NCBI GenBank assembly: GCA_030830785.1
Contig: JAURMI010000002.1
Location: forward strand, 62,001-126,000
Origin: Crocinitomicaceae bacterium
Lineage (GTDB): Bacteria > Bacteroidota > Bacteroidia > Flavobacteriales_D > Crocinitomicaceae
DNA length: 64,000 bases
Reading direction: 5' to 3'
Positions 26,231 to 34,368 of the stretch are shown here, one piece after another. Every line of letters starts with the position of its first letter. Within the stretch, counting starts at the first letter, position 1. A program made the translations under genes and the position numbers. Under the pieces are notes generated by a model. The model was given only the letters and a program-made list of their open reading frames with translations, was not told the origin of the DNA and searched no databases.

Positions 26231-27148
26231 ATGTCAGATAAAAGTCCTTCTTTAATGATTAAAACAATTCTCGGACACCTACAAAATGGTGTCGAAAAAC
26301 TCGAATCTGGAAACCTTAGCCCTGAAGATATGGAATTATTGGTAGAGGATTCAAAGGACCTATATGAGCGGATGATTATTTTACGATACAAGATTTATGA
26401 ATCTAATGTACTCGGAGTAAAAGGGGCGGTTGTATCGGCTAGTATCAGGCAGCCAGAAATTGGCACTCCTATAGATTTATTTGAATCTATTGATCAAAAC
26501 AACATAGACCCTGAATTCGAAATTTCCTATTCTAACGAACCAACTTCTTTGGATGAATCCATCAGAGAATCTGAGTTGCCATCTGAATCTAGCTTCGAAG
26601 AGGAGCAAAATCTTGAAGAAAATTTAGCTACTCAGGATGAAGAAAAATCTTCTGAAGATCTCTTTGAAGCAGACCAAGAAGAAGGACATGAAGATTTTGA
26701 GGATGAAAAGCAAGAAATAGTTGCCGTTGAGCAAAGCATCACAATGGAAGAAAGTGAAGAGGAGGATGCGCAAGTAGACCAAGCCCAAACCAAGGAGGGC
26801 AACATGGCAGAATCAAGCGCATCGGAGGAATCTCAATTTGACAAAGACCAACCATTATGGATGGCTCAAATGGAGGCAAATATACGTGACAATAGGAGTG
26901 TTTTTCCATTGGAAAGCCTAATTGGCGCTTTTACCCTCAACGAAAAACTCCAATTTATAAATGAACTCTTCGATGGGTCATCTGATGATTTTTCTTCTCA
27001 CATCAAAGCCCTAGATCAGATGGATTCCTTGCAAGCTGCACGCAAAAAACTTACCGAGTTAGAAGACACCTATAATTGGGATATTGAATCAGAAGTTTTA
27101 GAAGATTTCATCTTTAAAATTTGTCGAAGATATGCGCCAAGCGCTTAG
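26231..27148 (+). CDS. Acidic protein with a conserved C-terminal helical domain
   Basis: The ATG at 26231 gives 305 residues. It has a short helical N-terminus (IKTILGHLQNGVEKLESGNL, with LVEDSKDLYERMIILRYKIY), then a long Glu/Asp-rich and probably disordered middle, about half of it acidic residues (about 85-215), and a C-terminal domain (about 220-305) with FPLESLIGAFTLNEKLQFIN, ELFDGSSDDFSSHIKALDQM and YNWDIESEVLEDFIFKI. The C-terminal pattern is, in my recollection, shared by unnamed Bacteroidota proteins near the tdk region; no function is known. No signal peptide, so cytoplasmic. It ends inside the following peptidase gene (17-nt overlap). Confidence 0.8.
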   Translation: MSDKSPSLMIKTILGHLQNGVEKLESGNLSPEDMELLVEDSKDLYERMIILRYKIYESNVLGVKGAVVSASIRQPEIGTPIDLFESIDQNNIDPEFEISYSNEPTSLDESIRESELPSESSFEEEQNLEENLATQDEEKSSEDLFEADQEEGHEDFEDEKQEIVAVEQSITMEESEEEDAQVDQAQTKEGNMAESSASEESQFDKDQPLWMAQMEANIRDNRSVFPLESLIGAFTLNEKLQFINELFDGSSDDFSSHIKALDQMDSLQAARKKLTELEDTYNWDIESEVLEDFIFKICRRYAPSA

Positions 27149-28388
27149 CCTTGTTCTCTTATTATTTACGTTATCTTGCCTTGGACAAGATTTTCAATAT
27201 CGACAAACCATTGATTCTTTATGTTCGCCTAGTTTTGGCGGAAGAGGATACGTCGACCAAGGGGCACCCAAAGCAGCTCAATACATTGGTGCTCAATTTA
27301 AAAAAATTGGTCTCAAACCATTAACAAAGAAATACCAACAGTACTTTTCGTTTCCTGTACAAACATTTCCAGGGTCGTGTAGTTTTGTGCTAGATAAGGA
27401 TACTTTAGTACCGGGTAAAGATTTTATCGTAGATCCAGCCTCTTCAGCAGTGCAAGCAAATCAATTCAAACTTGTTTTTTGTAATGCTGCAAAGCTATAT
27501 CAGGGTGTTAATAATTTTAAACCATGCCCTGCAAATCATATTTTGGTGGTACAAGCCTTTGGTTTTGGAGGTGACACGAACAAAGTCTTGCAAACGAGGC
27601 TTCTAGAACTCAAACAATTTGCACCTACCATTGAACTCATTGAGAAAAAACTAACTTGGTCTGTTAGTCAAAAAGCAAGCGCTTATCCCGCATTTAAAAT
27701 ACTTTCAAGTGCCATAAGTCTCGATGCAAAAGAAGCTTTTATTGATTTAGACGCCCAGTTTTATTCAAAATTTCAAACAAGCAATGTTGTTGGTTTTCTT
27801 AAAGCTAAGAAAAATGCAAAGCATAAACCTTTCATCGTACTAACTGCACATTATGACCATCTCGGCAAAATGGGTCAAGACACTTATTTCCCGGGTGCCA
27901 ATGACAATGCCTCTGGAGTCGGTATGCTGCTCTATATAGCCAATGAATTATCTAATTATAGAAATCCTGAATTTAATTATGCATTTATTGCTTTTGGTGG
28001 CGAGGAGGCGGGCTTGGTTGGGTCAAACTATTTTGTCGCCCATCCCTTAATTGAATTAAATTCAATACGCTTTTTACTCAATACCGATATTATGGGAAGT
28101 GGCGAGCAAGGCATTACAGTTGTGAATGCAACGCTTTTTAACGAAGAATTTGAATTACTGAATAAAATAAATAAGGATGGCAACTTTGTGAGTGAAATAA
28201 AATCTAGAGGGCCAGCAGCCAACTCAGATCACTATTATTTTACTCAGGCAGGTGTGCCTTCATTTTTTATTTATACCATGGGGCCCAACAAACATTATCA
28301 CGACATTGATGATTGTTCATCTCAATTGAGCTATGCAGCATTTGAACCCTTAGCACAACTCTTTCTTCGTTTTTTATCCTCATTTTAG
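27132..28388 (+). CDS. Secreted M28-family zinc aminopeptidase
   Basis: 418 residues with a signal peptide (about 1-20, ending LSCLGQ). The M28 zinc-site residues are all visible: HYDHLG (near 239), GANDNASG (254), FGGEEAGL (289), NTDIMG (316) and HYHDIDD (388). It therefore should be a co-catalytic two-zinc aminopeptidase that releases N-terminal amino acids in the periplasm or outside. The insert between residues 100 and 220 resembles a PA-like domain. It starts 17 nt inside the acidic protein gene and its 3' end overlaps the AtpI-like gene on the other strand by 9 nt. Confidence 0.92.
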   Translation: MRQALSLVLLLFTLSCLGQDFQYRQTIDSLCSPSFGGRGYVDQGAPKAAQYIGAQFKKIGLKPLTKKYQQYFSFPVQTFPGSCSFVLDKDTLVPGKDFIVDPASSAVQANQFKLVFCNAAKLYQGVNNFKPCPANHILVVQAFGFGGDTNKVLQTRLLELKQFAPTIELIEKKLTWSVSQKASAYPAFKILSSAISLDAKEAFIDLDAQFYSKFQTSNVVGFLKAKKNAKHKPFIVLTAHYDHLGKMGQDTYFPGANDNASGVGMLLYIANELSNYRNPEFNYAFIAFGGEEAGLVGSNYFVAHPLIELNSIRFLLNTDIMGSGEQGITVVNATLFNEEFELLNKINKDGNFVSEIKSRGPAANSDHYYFTQAGVPSFFIYTMGPNKHYHDIDDCSSQLSYAAFEPLAQLFLRFLSSF

Positions 28389-28763
28389 CCGACGCACGAA
28401 GTAGCTCGTTTGAAAAACAAGTACGCTAAGCGCCATACTTAAGAGGTACATGACCAAGGTTCTTGGTTTGTATGTTAAAATTAAAGCCGCACATGATGAC
28501 ATATAACCGATTAATTGCAACACAATAAGAACAATAAGTCGGATTATTTGAGCCGATGCATCTCCATTATTATTATTGACAAACAAAACGGCTGCAGATA
28601 AAAAAGTAATCAACAAGGAAATAAATTGAACGACCAACATATGTTGGATATCTATATTAAAAACTTTTGTCAATTGTAGAATTACAAAAACCACGTGGAC
28701 AGAGAAAAGTACAGCTAAATAGGATTTTATGCCAATGGGTCTTCGATTTTTAGTTTTCATCAT
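28380..28763 (-). CDS. ATP synthase subunit I-like membrane protein
   Basis: 127 residues with four predicted membrane helices (about 14-36, 42-62, 72-92, 97-118) and a short Lys-rich N-terminus (MKTKNRRPIGIK), the layout of AtpI-like proteins that lie at the head of F-ATPase operons in Bacteroidota. The start overlaps the last codons of the AtpZ-like gene by 14 nt (or 11 if the second Met is used). No atpB follows: the next gene on this strand is not an ATPase gene, and the M28 peptidase converges on it. Identification is by size, topology and neighbours. Confidence 0.6.
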   Translation of the reverse strand: MMKTKNRRPIGIKSYLAVLFSVHVVFVILQLTKVFNIDIQHMLVVQFISLLITFLSAAVLFVNNNNGDASAQIIRLIVLIVLQLIGYMSSCAALILTYKPRTLVMYLLSMALSVLVFQTSYFVRRLK

Positions 28764-28959
28764 TGAGCTGTTTTACTTCTTTGATAACAATATATAGGCC
28801 GATGCCAATGCCGATAAATGCAAAAATGATCGTCATAATTTGACCATAATGCCATTTGTTATCCAAATAATTTCCTAAAAAGGTAAACCCTCCAATAATG
28901 AGCGCCATCTGAATGGCTGCCGAACTAAGCTTTAAATATGGATTTGAAGACGGCTTACT
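28750..28959 (-). CDS. AtpZ/AtpI family protein
   Basis: The ATG at 28959 gives 69 residues with two membrane helices (about 12-31 IQMALIIGGFTFLGNYL; about 38-58 IMTIIFAFIGIGIGLYIVI) separated by DNKWHYGQ, the AtpZ/AtpI pattern. These proteins help assemble the c-ring or act as a Mg/Ca channel of F-type ATP synthases. Its start overlaps the bactofilin stop (ATGAGTAA arrangement) and it overlaps the next gene. An upstream reading from 28989 would lie inside bactofilin and is not needed. Confidence 0.85.
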   Translation of the reverse strand, partial: SKPSSNPYLKLSSAAIQMALIIGGFTFLGNYLDNKWHYGQIMTIIFAFIGIGIGLYIVIKEVKQLNDEN

Positions 28960-29371
28960 CATCAAATGCAGCTTCAGTAGCTTCTGCATCTAGCTTTTGG
29001 GTACTAACACCAGCCCTCATTACACATGCGCCCTCAAAAAATGCGCCTTCTTCAATGTGTAATTTCATCGTTTGAATATCGCCTTTGATTCTAGCTGTTG
29101 AACGTAAAGCCAATAAATTTTCTACAATGACTTGGCCTTCCATGGCGCCTTCTATCTCTGCATTAACGCACACCAAATTTCCGTTGATTTTTCCAGAAGC
29201 ACCAACAATAACGCGTCCTGCACAGGAAACATTACCATTTACCTCCCCATCTAAAATAATATTGGAATCAGATGTTAAGTCACCATTGATTTCGGTACCA
29301 GAATTAATTCTATTGTTTTGATCGGTATTATCAGATTGTTGAGAACCACCGAAGATGTCTTTTCTTAGCAT
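28955..29371 (-). CDS. Bactofilin (polymer-forming cytoskeletal protein)
   Basis: 138 residues. A disordered N-terminus (about 1-25) is followed by the bactofilin beta-helix (about 28-105) with repeating hydrophobic positions: GEVNGNVSCAGRVIVGASGK, INGNLVCVNAEIEG, MEGQVIVENLLALRSTARIK. Bactofilins polymerise into filaments that position cell-wall enzymes or other proteins. It follows the PorW/SprE-like gene by five bases and overlaps the start of the AtpZ gene. Good length and pattern agreement. Confidence 0.9.
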   Translation of the reverse strand: MLRKDIFGGSQQSDNTDQNNRINSGTEINGDLTSDSNIILDGEVNGNVSCAGRVIVGASGKINGNLVCVNAEIEGAMEGQVIVENLLALRSTARIKGDIQTMKLHIEEGAFFEGACVMRAGVSTQKLDAEATEAAFDE

Positions 29372-29376
29372 ATTGC

Positions 29377-32001
29377 TTAGTAATTGTCGATAAAAAATCC
29401 TTTATATTCGTCAAATTTCGACGTTTCTATCAACTTTTTCAAATTTTCTTGATTGATTATGTAAATTTTATTATTCTGAAACTCATCCAAATACTCTACC
29501 CCAGCCTTATAAGCATTGATATAATCCCAAGCAATCTTAGTAGTTGGAAATTCAGAAACTAAAATAAAATTGGTTTCTTTTAGGGTCATTTTGACAGAGG
29601 CCTTGACCTTAGTTGTCTTGAATGCACGCGAAGAAAAGTTTGCAATTGCGGTGCGCGCATCATCTGCCTCTTCATCCTCATCTAGCAATACAATTACAAA
29701 TTGAGAAACGTTTGGTATATCCTTAAAAATTGAAGTTTCAATTTGAGATTTATTAATTGCAAAACTTGAATAACCCTTTTCAATTATATCTAGCATTTCT
29801 TTTGCGCGAATTGCTTGAGCAGATTTTGGTTTCTCATTTATTATTCTTTGCAATAAAGGGATTAACTCACTTTTATTCTCAGTTTGCTGACCAATTGCCA
29901 GTGTGTTTAATAATAAATACTCTGCTCGGTAGGCATTTGCGGGGTCTTGATCAATAATGAGTTGTGTTGCTTGTCTTACTTCTGAATAATGTTCTAGCTC
30001 GTATTTTTTTAAAAGATCTAAAAAGGCTTCTTGGTCCTTTTGAGCACTTAGCTTTTGTTTCACATAAAAATCTGGATCTTTAAAAAACTTCGCGGCATCT
30101 GAATTGGGATATTTATTTAAAATATATTGTCTGTATTGGTCCTCTTGGCCTGTGCCCTGATAAATTTTATACAATTGAAAGGCTGCCGACAAGTCATTAG
30201 GGTGATCTAAATTCTTTTCGAGTATTGCCTTAAACTGAGCTGCGGCTAATTGGGCTTCATCGAGAATTTCTTTATAAAGTACACCTGAAGTATAGAGTGC
30301 ATCAAGCAAGCGTTCTTGAGAAGCTTTTAAAGATTCTTCGGTCAGCGGTATATCTTTTAAAAGGCTTTCTATACTGAGTGAATCTTTTGTCACTATTGGG
30401 CTTTGTGCCAGACTACTATCTTGTGAATCGATATCTATCGCTGAATTTAAAATAATACGTTCGCTGCGGCGCCAATCATCTGTGTTTTCCCTAAGACCCC
30501 AATTTTTTCTAAATTCATTATATCCGTCTTCGCGCAATTTAGGATTGTTAAATACAAACTTGTTAGAGTTTGCATTATTGTTTGTTGGCTGGCTTTGCTG
30601 TAATGCAAGTAATTTAGCTGCTTCTTGTTCTTTTCTGCGCTGCTCATCGCGCTTAATTTGCTTAAGGGTCTCTTTTAAAAAGTCCTCTCGGTCTTTTTCA
30701 GACAAAGCTGCTATTTTTTGAACAGAATCCTCAAATTGGGCAGTTTCTATTGCTTTAACTAAATCTGCTAGTTTAACAGCTTTACTTTTGATAAGCTCTC
30801 CATTAGGGTAATCATCGGTAATGAATCGCGCACTTGAATCGTAGTATTTTTGTGCCCAAACAAAGTTTTTCTCCTCAAAAGACAGATCTCCAAGTTTTTG
30901 GTATGATTGAGCCCGTTGGCGTTTGTTATTATTTGAAAAAAATGCCGAAGAAGTTAAATATGATTTGGCCTGTGGTCGGTTGCCTTGAGTTAATTCTAAC
31001 AGCGCCATTGCATAATAGATCTGGTCTTTAAATGTGGCATTTTTGGCATCGCGTAACATTTTTTCTAAATCAGACATTAGGCGCTCATCACCACTAACAA
31101 TGGCCCGATTTAAACGCGCATTGAAAGCTATTTCTGGAGCAGCTGAAGGTTTTGTTGCTTTTGAAAAATGAAGTGCCGCTTCATCAGACTTATTCAACAA
31201 CTGATTAACCTGTCCTAAAATGAAGTGCAAGCGCGTTTTTTGTTTCGCATCACCACATTTATCAATGGCCATTTGTAGGCCCTCAATGGCCGATTCGTAA
31301 TCTTTTCTGCGCAGCTCTAAATCAGCATAAGTCTTGTGAATTTCAAATTGTAGGTCCCTGGACATCGGGGCCCCTGCTTGAGGATTTTTATCTCTTAAAA
31401 ACCAAATGTAGTCTCTGAGTATTTTATCATTTTGCATCACAGCGCGCTCATTTAGTGCGTCCAAAATAAGTTTAGCATCAGCATATTTGCGCTGTTCGAT
31501 ATGTATACGTGCAATCCACAAACTTGCAACATAAGCGCTTGGATCGTCGACAAAAAACCGCTTTACAAACTGAAAATTTTCAAGTGCTTTTTGATAGTCT
31601 CGACGATAGAAGTAGGCCTCACCAACAGTGAGCCAATTCTCATCAATCCATTTGTTGTACTCAACTGTTTTATAGTACATATTTTCTGCAGTAGGCATGC
31701 TGTGATTGAGAATTACCTTAACACATTTCACTACCGCTGTATCAATAGCTGGAATCATTCCTTTTACTTCCTTTTCATCAGGAGTAGGGAAAACAGGTAA
31801 AATCGTATAAAAATTTTCTTTACGACTATCGTTATATGTTTTCAACGAGACCCGTAAAAGTTCCTTGGCGTTGAAGTGCCCATTATATTTTGCCGTGGTT
31901 TGATGATAAAATCTATTGAGCGGCGTATTATTTTCTGTCGAGCAAGCCCATGACATGAAAACAAGCAGTAATGTCAGAAATAAATTTAGGCTTGAGCGCA
32001 T
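29377..32001 (-). CDS. PorW/SprE-like T9SS lipoprotein with TPR repeats
   Basis: 874 residues. The N-terminus MRSSLNLFLTLLLVFMSWACS is a lipoprotein signal ending in the lipobox SWAC. The early segment NRFYHQTTAKYNGHFNAKEL and the run FPTPDEKEVKGMIPAIDTAV match SprE/PorW of the type IX secretion system. TPR helices cover roughly 115-430 and 570-770 (for example YRRDYQKALENFQFVKRFF), with a Gln/Lys/Glu-rich hinge near 460-500. PorW/SprE supports assembly and function of the secretion machine at the outer membrane. The following bactofilin-AtpZ order is a known Bacteroidota arrangement. Confidence 0.88.
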   Translation of the reverse strand: MRSSLNLFLTLLLVFMSWACSTENNTPLNRFYHQTTAKYNGHFNAKELLRVSLKTYNDSRKENFYTILPVFPTPDEKEVKGMIPAIDTAVVKCVKVILNHSMPTAENMYYKTVEYNKWIDENWLTVGEAYFYRRDYQKALENFQFVKRFFVDDPSAYVASLWIARIHIEQRKYADAKLILDALNERAVMQNDKILRDYIWFLRDKNPQAGAPMSRDLQFEIHKTYADLELRRKDYESAIEGLQMAIDKCGDAKQKTRLHFILGQVNQLLNKSDEAALHFSKATKPSAAPEIAFNARLNRAIVSGDERLMSDLEKMLRDAKNATFKDQIYYAMALLELTQGNRPQAKSYLTSSAFFSNNNKRQRAQSYQKLGDLSFEEKNFVWAQKYYDSSARFITDDYPNGELIKSKAVKLADLVKAIETAQFEDSVQKIAALSEKDREDFLKETLKQIKRDEQRRKEQEAAKLLALQQSQPTNNNANSNKFVFNNPKLREDGYNEFRKNWGLRENTDDWRRSERIILNSAIDIDSQDSSLAQSPIVTKDSLSIESLLKDIPLTEESLKASQERLLDALYTSGVLYKEILDEAQLAAAQFKAILEKNLDHPNDLSAAFQLYKIYQGTGQEDQYRQYILNKYPNSDAAKFFKDPDFYVKQKLSAQKDQEAFLDLLKKYELEHYSEVRQATQLIIDQDPANAYRAEYLLLNTLAIGQQTENKSELIPLLQRIINEKPKSAQAIRAKEMLDIIEKGYSSFAINKSQIETSIFKDIPNVSQFVIVLLDEDEEADDARTAIANFSSRAFKTTKVKASVKMTLKETNFILVSEFPTTKIAWDYINAYKAGVEYLDEFQNNKIYIINQENLKKLIETSKFDEYKGFFIDNY

Positions 32002-32051
32002 TGGAATTGAGTAGACATTATAACGTAAATAATACGTTTTTAGTATAAAAA

Positions 32052-32762
32052 TTATGCAATATTGGTAAAGACTTGTTGGATATCGTCATCGTCTTCAATT
32101 TTATCCAGCATTTTTTCGATTTCCGTTAACTGATCTTCTGTGAAATCAACTGGGCTCGTAGCAATGCGTTTAAGACTAGACTTTTGCACTTCTATTTGCA
32201 TGTCTTCTAAAGCTTTAGCTAAGGTTCCAAATGAAGTGTAATCACCGTACAGGGTTAATAATTCATCCTCAACTTCAATTTCTTCACAACCAGCATCGAT
32301 AAGTTCGAGTTCTAGCATTTCAGGATCCATTTGAGCCGTACGCACAATTTCAAAAACACTTTTACGCGCAAAAATAAATTCCATAGAACCATTTGGAACC
32401 AATGCTCCGCCAGCCTTATTAAAATATGATTTCACATTGGCAACTGTTCGGGTTGGATTATCAGTAGCGCACTCTACATAAACCAAAACACCATGAGGCC
32501 CTTTCCCTTCGTAATTGACCTCAGTGAAGGAGGCAATATCTTTTTGAGCAGCACGCTTGATTGCAGACTCAATATTGTCCTTGGGCATGTTTTCTGACTT
32601 TGCATTTTGAATAGCCGTTCGCAACTTTGCATTGGTGGTTGGATCCATTCCGCCTTCTTTGGCAGCCATGGTGATGGCCTTACCAAGTTTAGGAAACATC
32701 TTAGACATTTTGTCCCAACGTTTTTCTTTTGCTGCTCTACGGTATTCAAATGCTCTTCCCAT
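32052..32762 (-). CDS. YebC/PmpR-family regulator
   Basis: 236 residues with the whole family signature: [69 protein letters not shown] and the final acidic helix [10 protein letters not shown]-like end. YebC proteins bind nucleic acid; recent work also connects the family to relief of ribosome stalling at proline runs, and older annotation calls them transcription regulators. It starts 60 nt after engB and has its own promoter (see 32778-32808). Confidence 0.95.
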   Translation of the reverse strand: MGRAFEYRRAAKEKRWDKMSKMFPKLGKAITMAAKEGGMDPTTNAKLRTAIQNAKSENMPKDNIESAIKRAAQKDIASFTEVNYEGKGPHGVLVYVECATDNPTRTVANVKSYFNKAGGALVPNGSMEFIFARKSVFEIVRTAQMDPEMLELELIDAGCEEIEVEDELLTLYGDYTSFGTLAKALEDMQIEVQKSSLKRIATSPVDFTEDQLTEIEKMLDKIEDDDDIQQVFTNIA

Positions 32763-32777
32763 TATCAGATTTTAGGG

Positions 32778-32808
32778 CAAAAATAAGGAATTCGATAAGA
32801 AAATTCAA
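32778..32808 (-). promoter_or_regulatory. Bacteroidota-type promoter for yebC
   Basis: On the minus strand TTG (plus 32806-32808), a 20-nt spacer and TATTTTTG (plus 32778-32785) match TTG-N17-23-TAnnTTTG. The predicted start of transcription is about 10 nt upstream of the ATG at 32762, in a 60-nt gap after engB, so yebC need not rely on engB read-through. Confidence 0.62.
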
Positions 32809-32822
32809 GGATAGGGCTGGAC

Positions 32823-33413
32823 TCAGGCTAATATTTGTTCGATATAATTGAGCAAAGACTCTTTGCCAAATCCCGATTCACTTGAAGTGGTAAAAACTGG
32901 AGGTAATTCTTCCCAAAATTTAAGCATCTCCCTTTTGTATTTGGCAAGGTTTTTTTGGAGGGCTGTACTCGAAAGTTTATCGATTTTTGTGAAAACCATG
33001 GCAAATGGAAGCCCTTTTTCACCACACCAATTCATGAATTCTAGGTCTATTTTTTGAGGCTCTAGCCGCGCATCGAGCAATACAAAAATATTGTAAAGTG
33101 TTTCACGCTTTGTGAGGTAATCTGCAATGAACCGCTCAAAAGAACTTCGCTTACTTCGGCTAACTTTAGCATAACCATAGCCAGGCAAATCAACCAAATA
33201 CCAATGCTCATTAATTAAAAAATGATTGATGAGTTGGGTTTTGCCCGGGGTACCTGAAGTCTTGGCCAAGCCTTTTTTACCTGTAAGCATATTAATCAAT
33301 GAAGACTTACCTACATTTGAGCGGCCAATAAACGCAAATTCTGCTTTGCCATCACTAGGACATTTACTGACTTCGGTATTAGAAATAATGAAATCTGCGC
33401 TCTTGATTTGCAT
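32823..33413 (-). CDS. engB: Ribosome biogenesis GTPase YihA/EngB
   Basis: 196 residues. The GTPase motifs are G1 GRSNVGKS (30-37), G2/G3 [11 protein letters not shown] (near 74-84) and G4 FTKIDKL (near 141-147), typical of the TrmE-Era-EngB class. EngB acts in assembly of the large ribosomal subunit and is usually essential. A TAAATTTG box at 33418-33425 ends four nt before the ATG, so the message may be leaderless. The gene is divergent from the MerR regulator. The region upstream overlaps a coding reading on the other strand only by chance. Confidence 0.96.
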   Translation of the reverse strand: MQIKSADFIISNTEVSKCPSDGKAEFAFIGRSNVGKSSLINMLTGKKGLAKTSGTPGKTQLINHFLINEHWYLVDLPGYGYAKVSRSKRSSFERFIADYLTKRETLYNIFVLLDARLEPQKIDLEFMNWCGEKGLPFAMVFTKIDKLSSTALQKNLAKYKREMLKFWEELPPVFTTSSESGFGKESLLNYIEQILA

Positions 33414-33498
33414 CCTACAAATTTACTTGATTCTTTTATTTTCTATGATTTTTGAACAATCTATTTATACGGTTGTTAGCAAAGAATTAAGAAGAGTA

Positions 33499-34368
33499 AT
33501 GGCTGATTATAAAATCAAAGACATTGAAATTTTAACAGGAATCAAAGCGCATACGATACGTATATGGGAGAAGCGCTATGGAATTCTTATACCCGATAGG
33601 ACAGACACTAAAATTAGAACCTATTCGGATGCTGATTTATCCTTATTACTCAATGTTTGCTTACTTAACAAAAAGGGTATTAAAATATCAAAGATTGCCA
33701 ATATGGGTACTGATGCCATACATGATATGGTATCTGAAATCAGACTGAATACTACGGTAGATAACGCTGAAGAAAAATTAATTTTAGCCTTATTAGAACT
33801 TGATGAACTACTCTTTCGCAACACGCTGGCTGACCTCATCAATGAAAAAGGATTGGAAGCCACCTTTGCCCAAAATCTGATCCCATTTTTAGACAGAATT
33901 GGTGTTATGTGGCTGGTAAATAGCATATCGGCAGCGCAAGAACATTTCATTTCTAACCTCATCAGACAAAAAGTAGTTTCCGAAATTGACAAATTGCCCA
34001 TTGCTCAAGAGTCTAAGGAAAAGATTTTGCTATTTTTACCCGAACATGATTGGCATGAAATTGGATTGTTATTTTATCAATACTTACTCCGAAATAAGGG
34101 AATAAAGACTTATTATCTCGGACAAAGCCTACCCTACGACTCATTAGTTGACTGCATAAAGCAACTTCAACCTACCATTGTTTTGAGCAGTTGGCTAACA
34201 GCTGTTGACGAGCATTTCATTGTTGGCTATTTTAAAAATTTGGCAATTGATGCGCCCAATGTGCGCTTATTTGCTGGTGGTGCTCAAATTCATACGCACA
34301 GTGCAGCACTCCAAGGCAGCGTCATTGAGGTTAAAAATTCAGAAAGTTTATTGGCTTTAATTGATTAA
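33499..34368 (+). CDS. MerR-family regulator with cobalamin-binding (CarH/LitR-like) domain
   Basis: From the ATG at 33499 the protein has 289 residues: a MerR winged helix (about 1-72, DIEILTGIKAHTIRIWEKRY), a four-helix bundle (about 85-165) and a Rossmann-like B12-binding domain (about 170-289). It keeps the two residue sets that hold adenosylcobalamin in CarH: W138-x9-E148-H149 and D184-W185-H186 (the DxH cobalt ligand). Such proteins repress genes in the dark and release DNA when light breaks the Co-C bond. No carotenoid gene is nearby, so its target is elsewhere or unusual. A start at 33445 is possible. The 3' end overlaps leuS by 4 nt. Confidence 0.85.
   Translation: MADYKIKDIEILTGIKAHTIRIWEKRYGILIPDRTDTKIRTYSDADLSLLLNVCLLNKKGIKISKIANMGTDAIHDMVSEIRLNTTVDNAEEKLILALLELDELLFRNTLADLINEKGLEATFAQNLIPFLDRIGVMWLVNSISAAQEHFISNLIRQKVVSEIDKLPIAQESKEKILLFLPEHDWHEIGLLFYQYLLRNKGIKTYYLGQSLPYDSLVDCIKQLQPTIVLSSWLTAVDEHFIVGYFKNLAIDAPNVRLFAGGAQIHTHSAALQGSVIEVKNSESLLALID

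Noticed and set aside
33226-33498. N-terminal extension of the MerR regulator
   Set aside because: The reading antisense to engB has no MerR homology; the DNA-binding domain begins just after the ATG at 33499.
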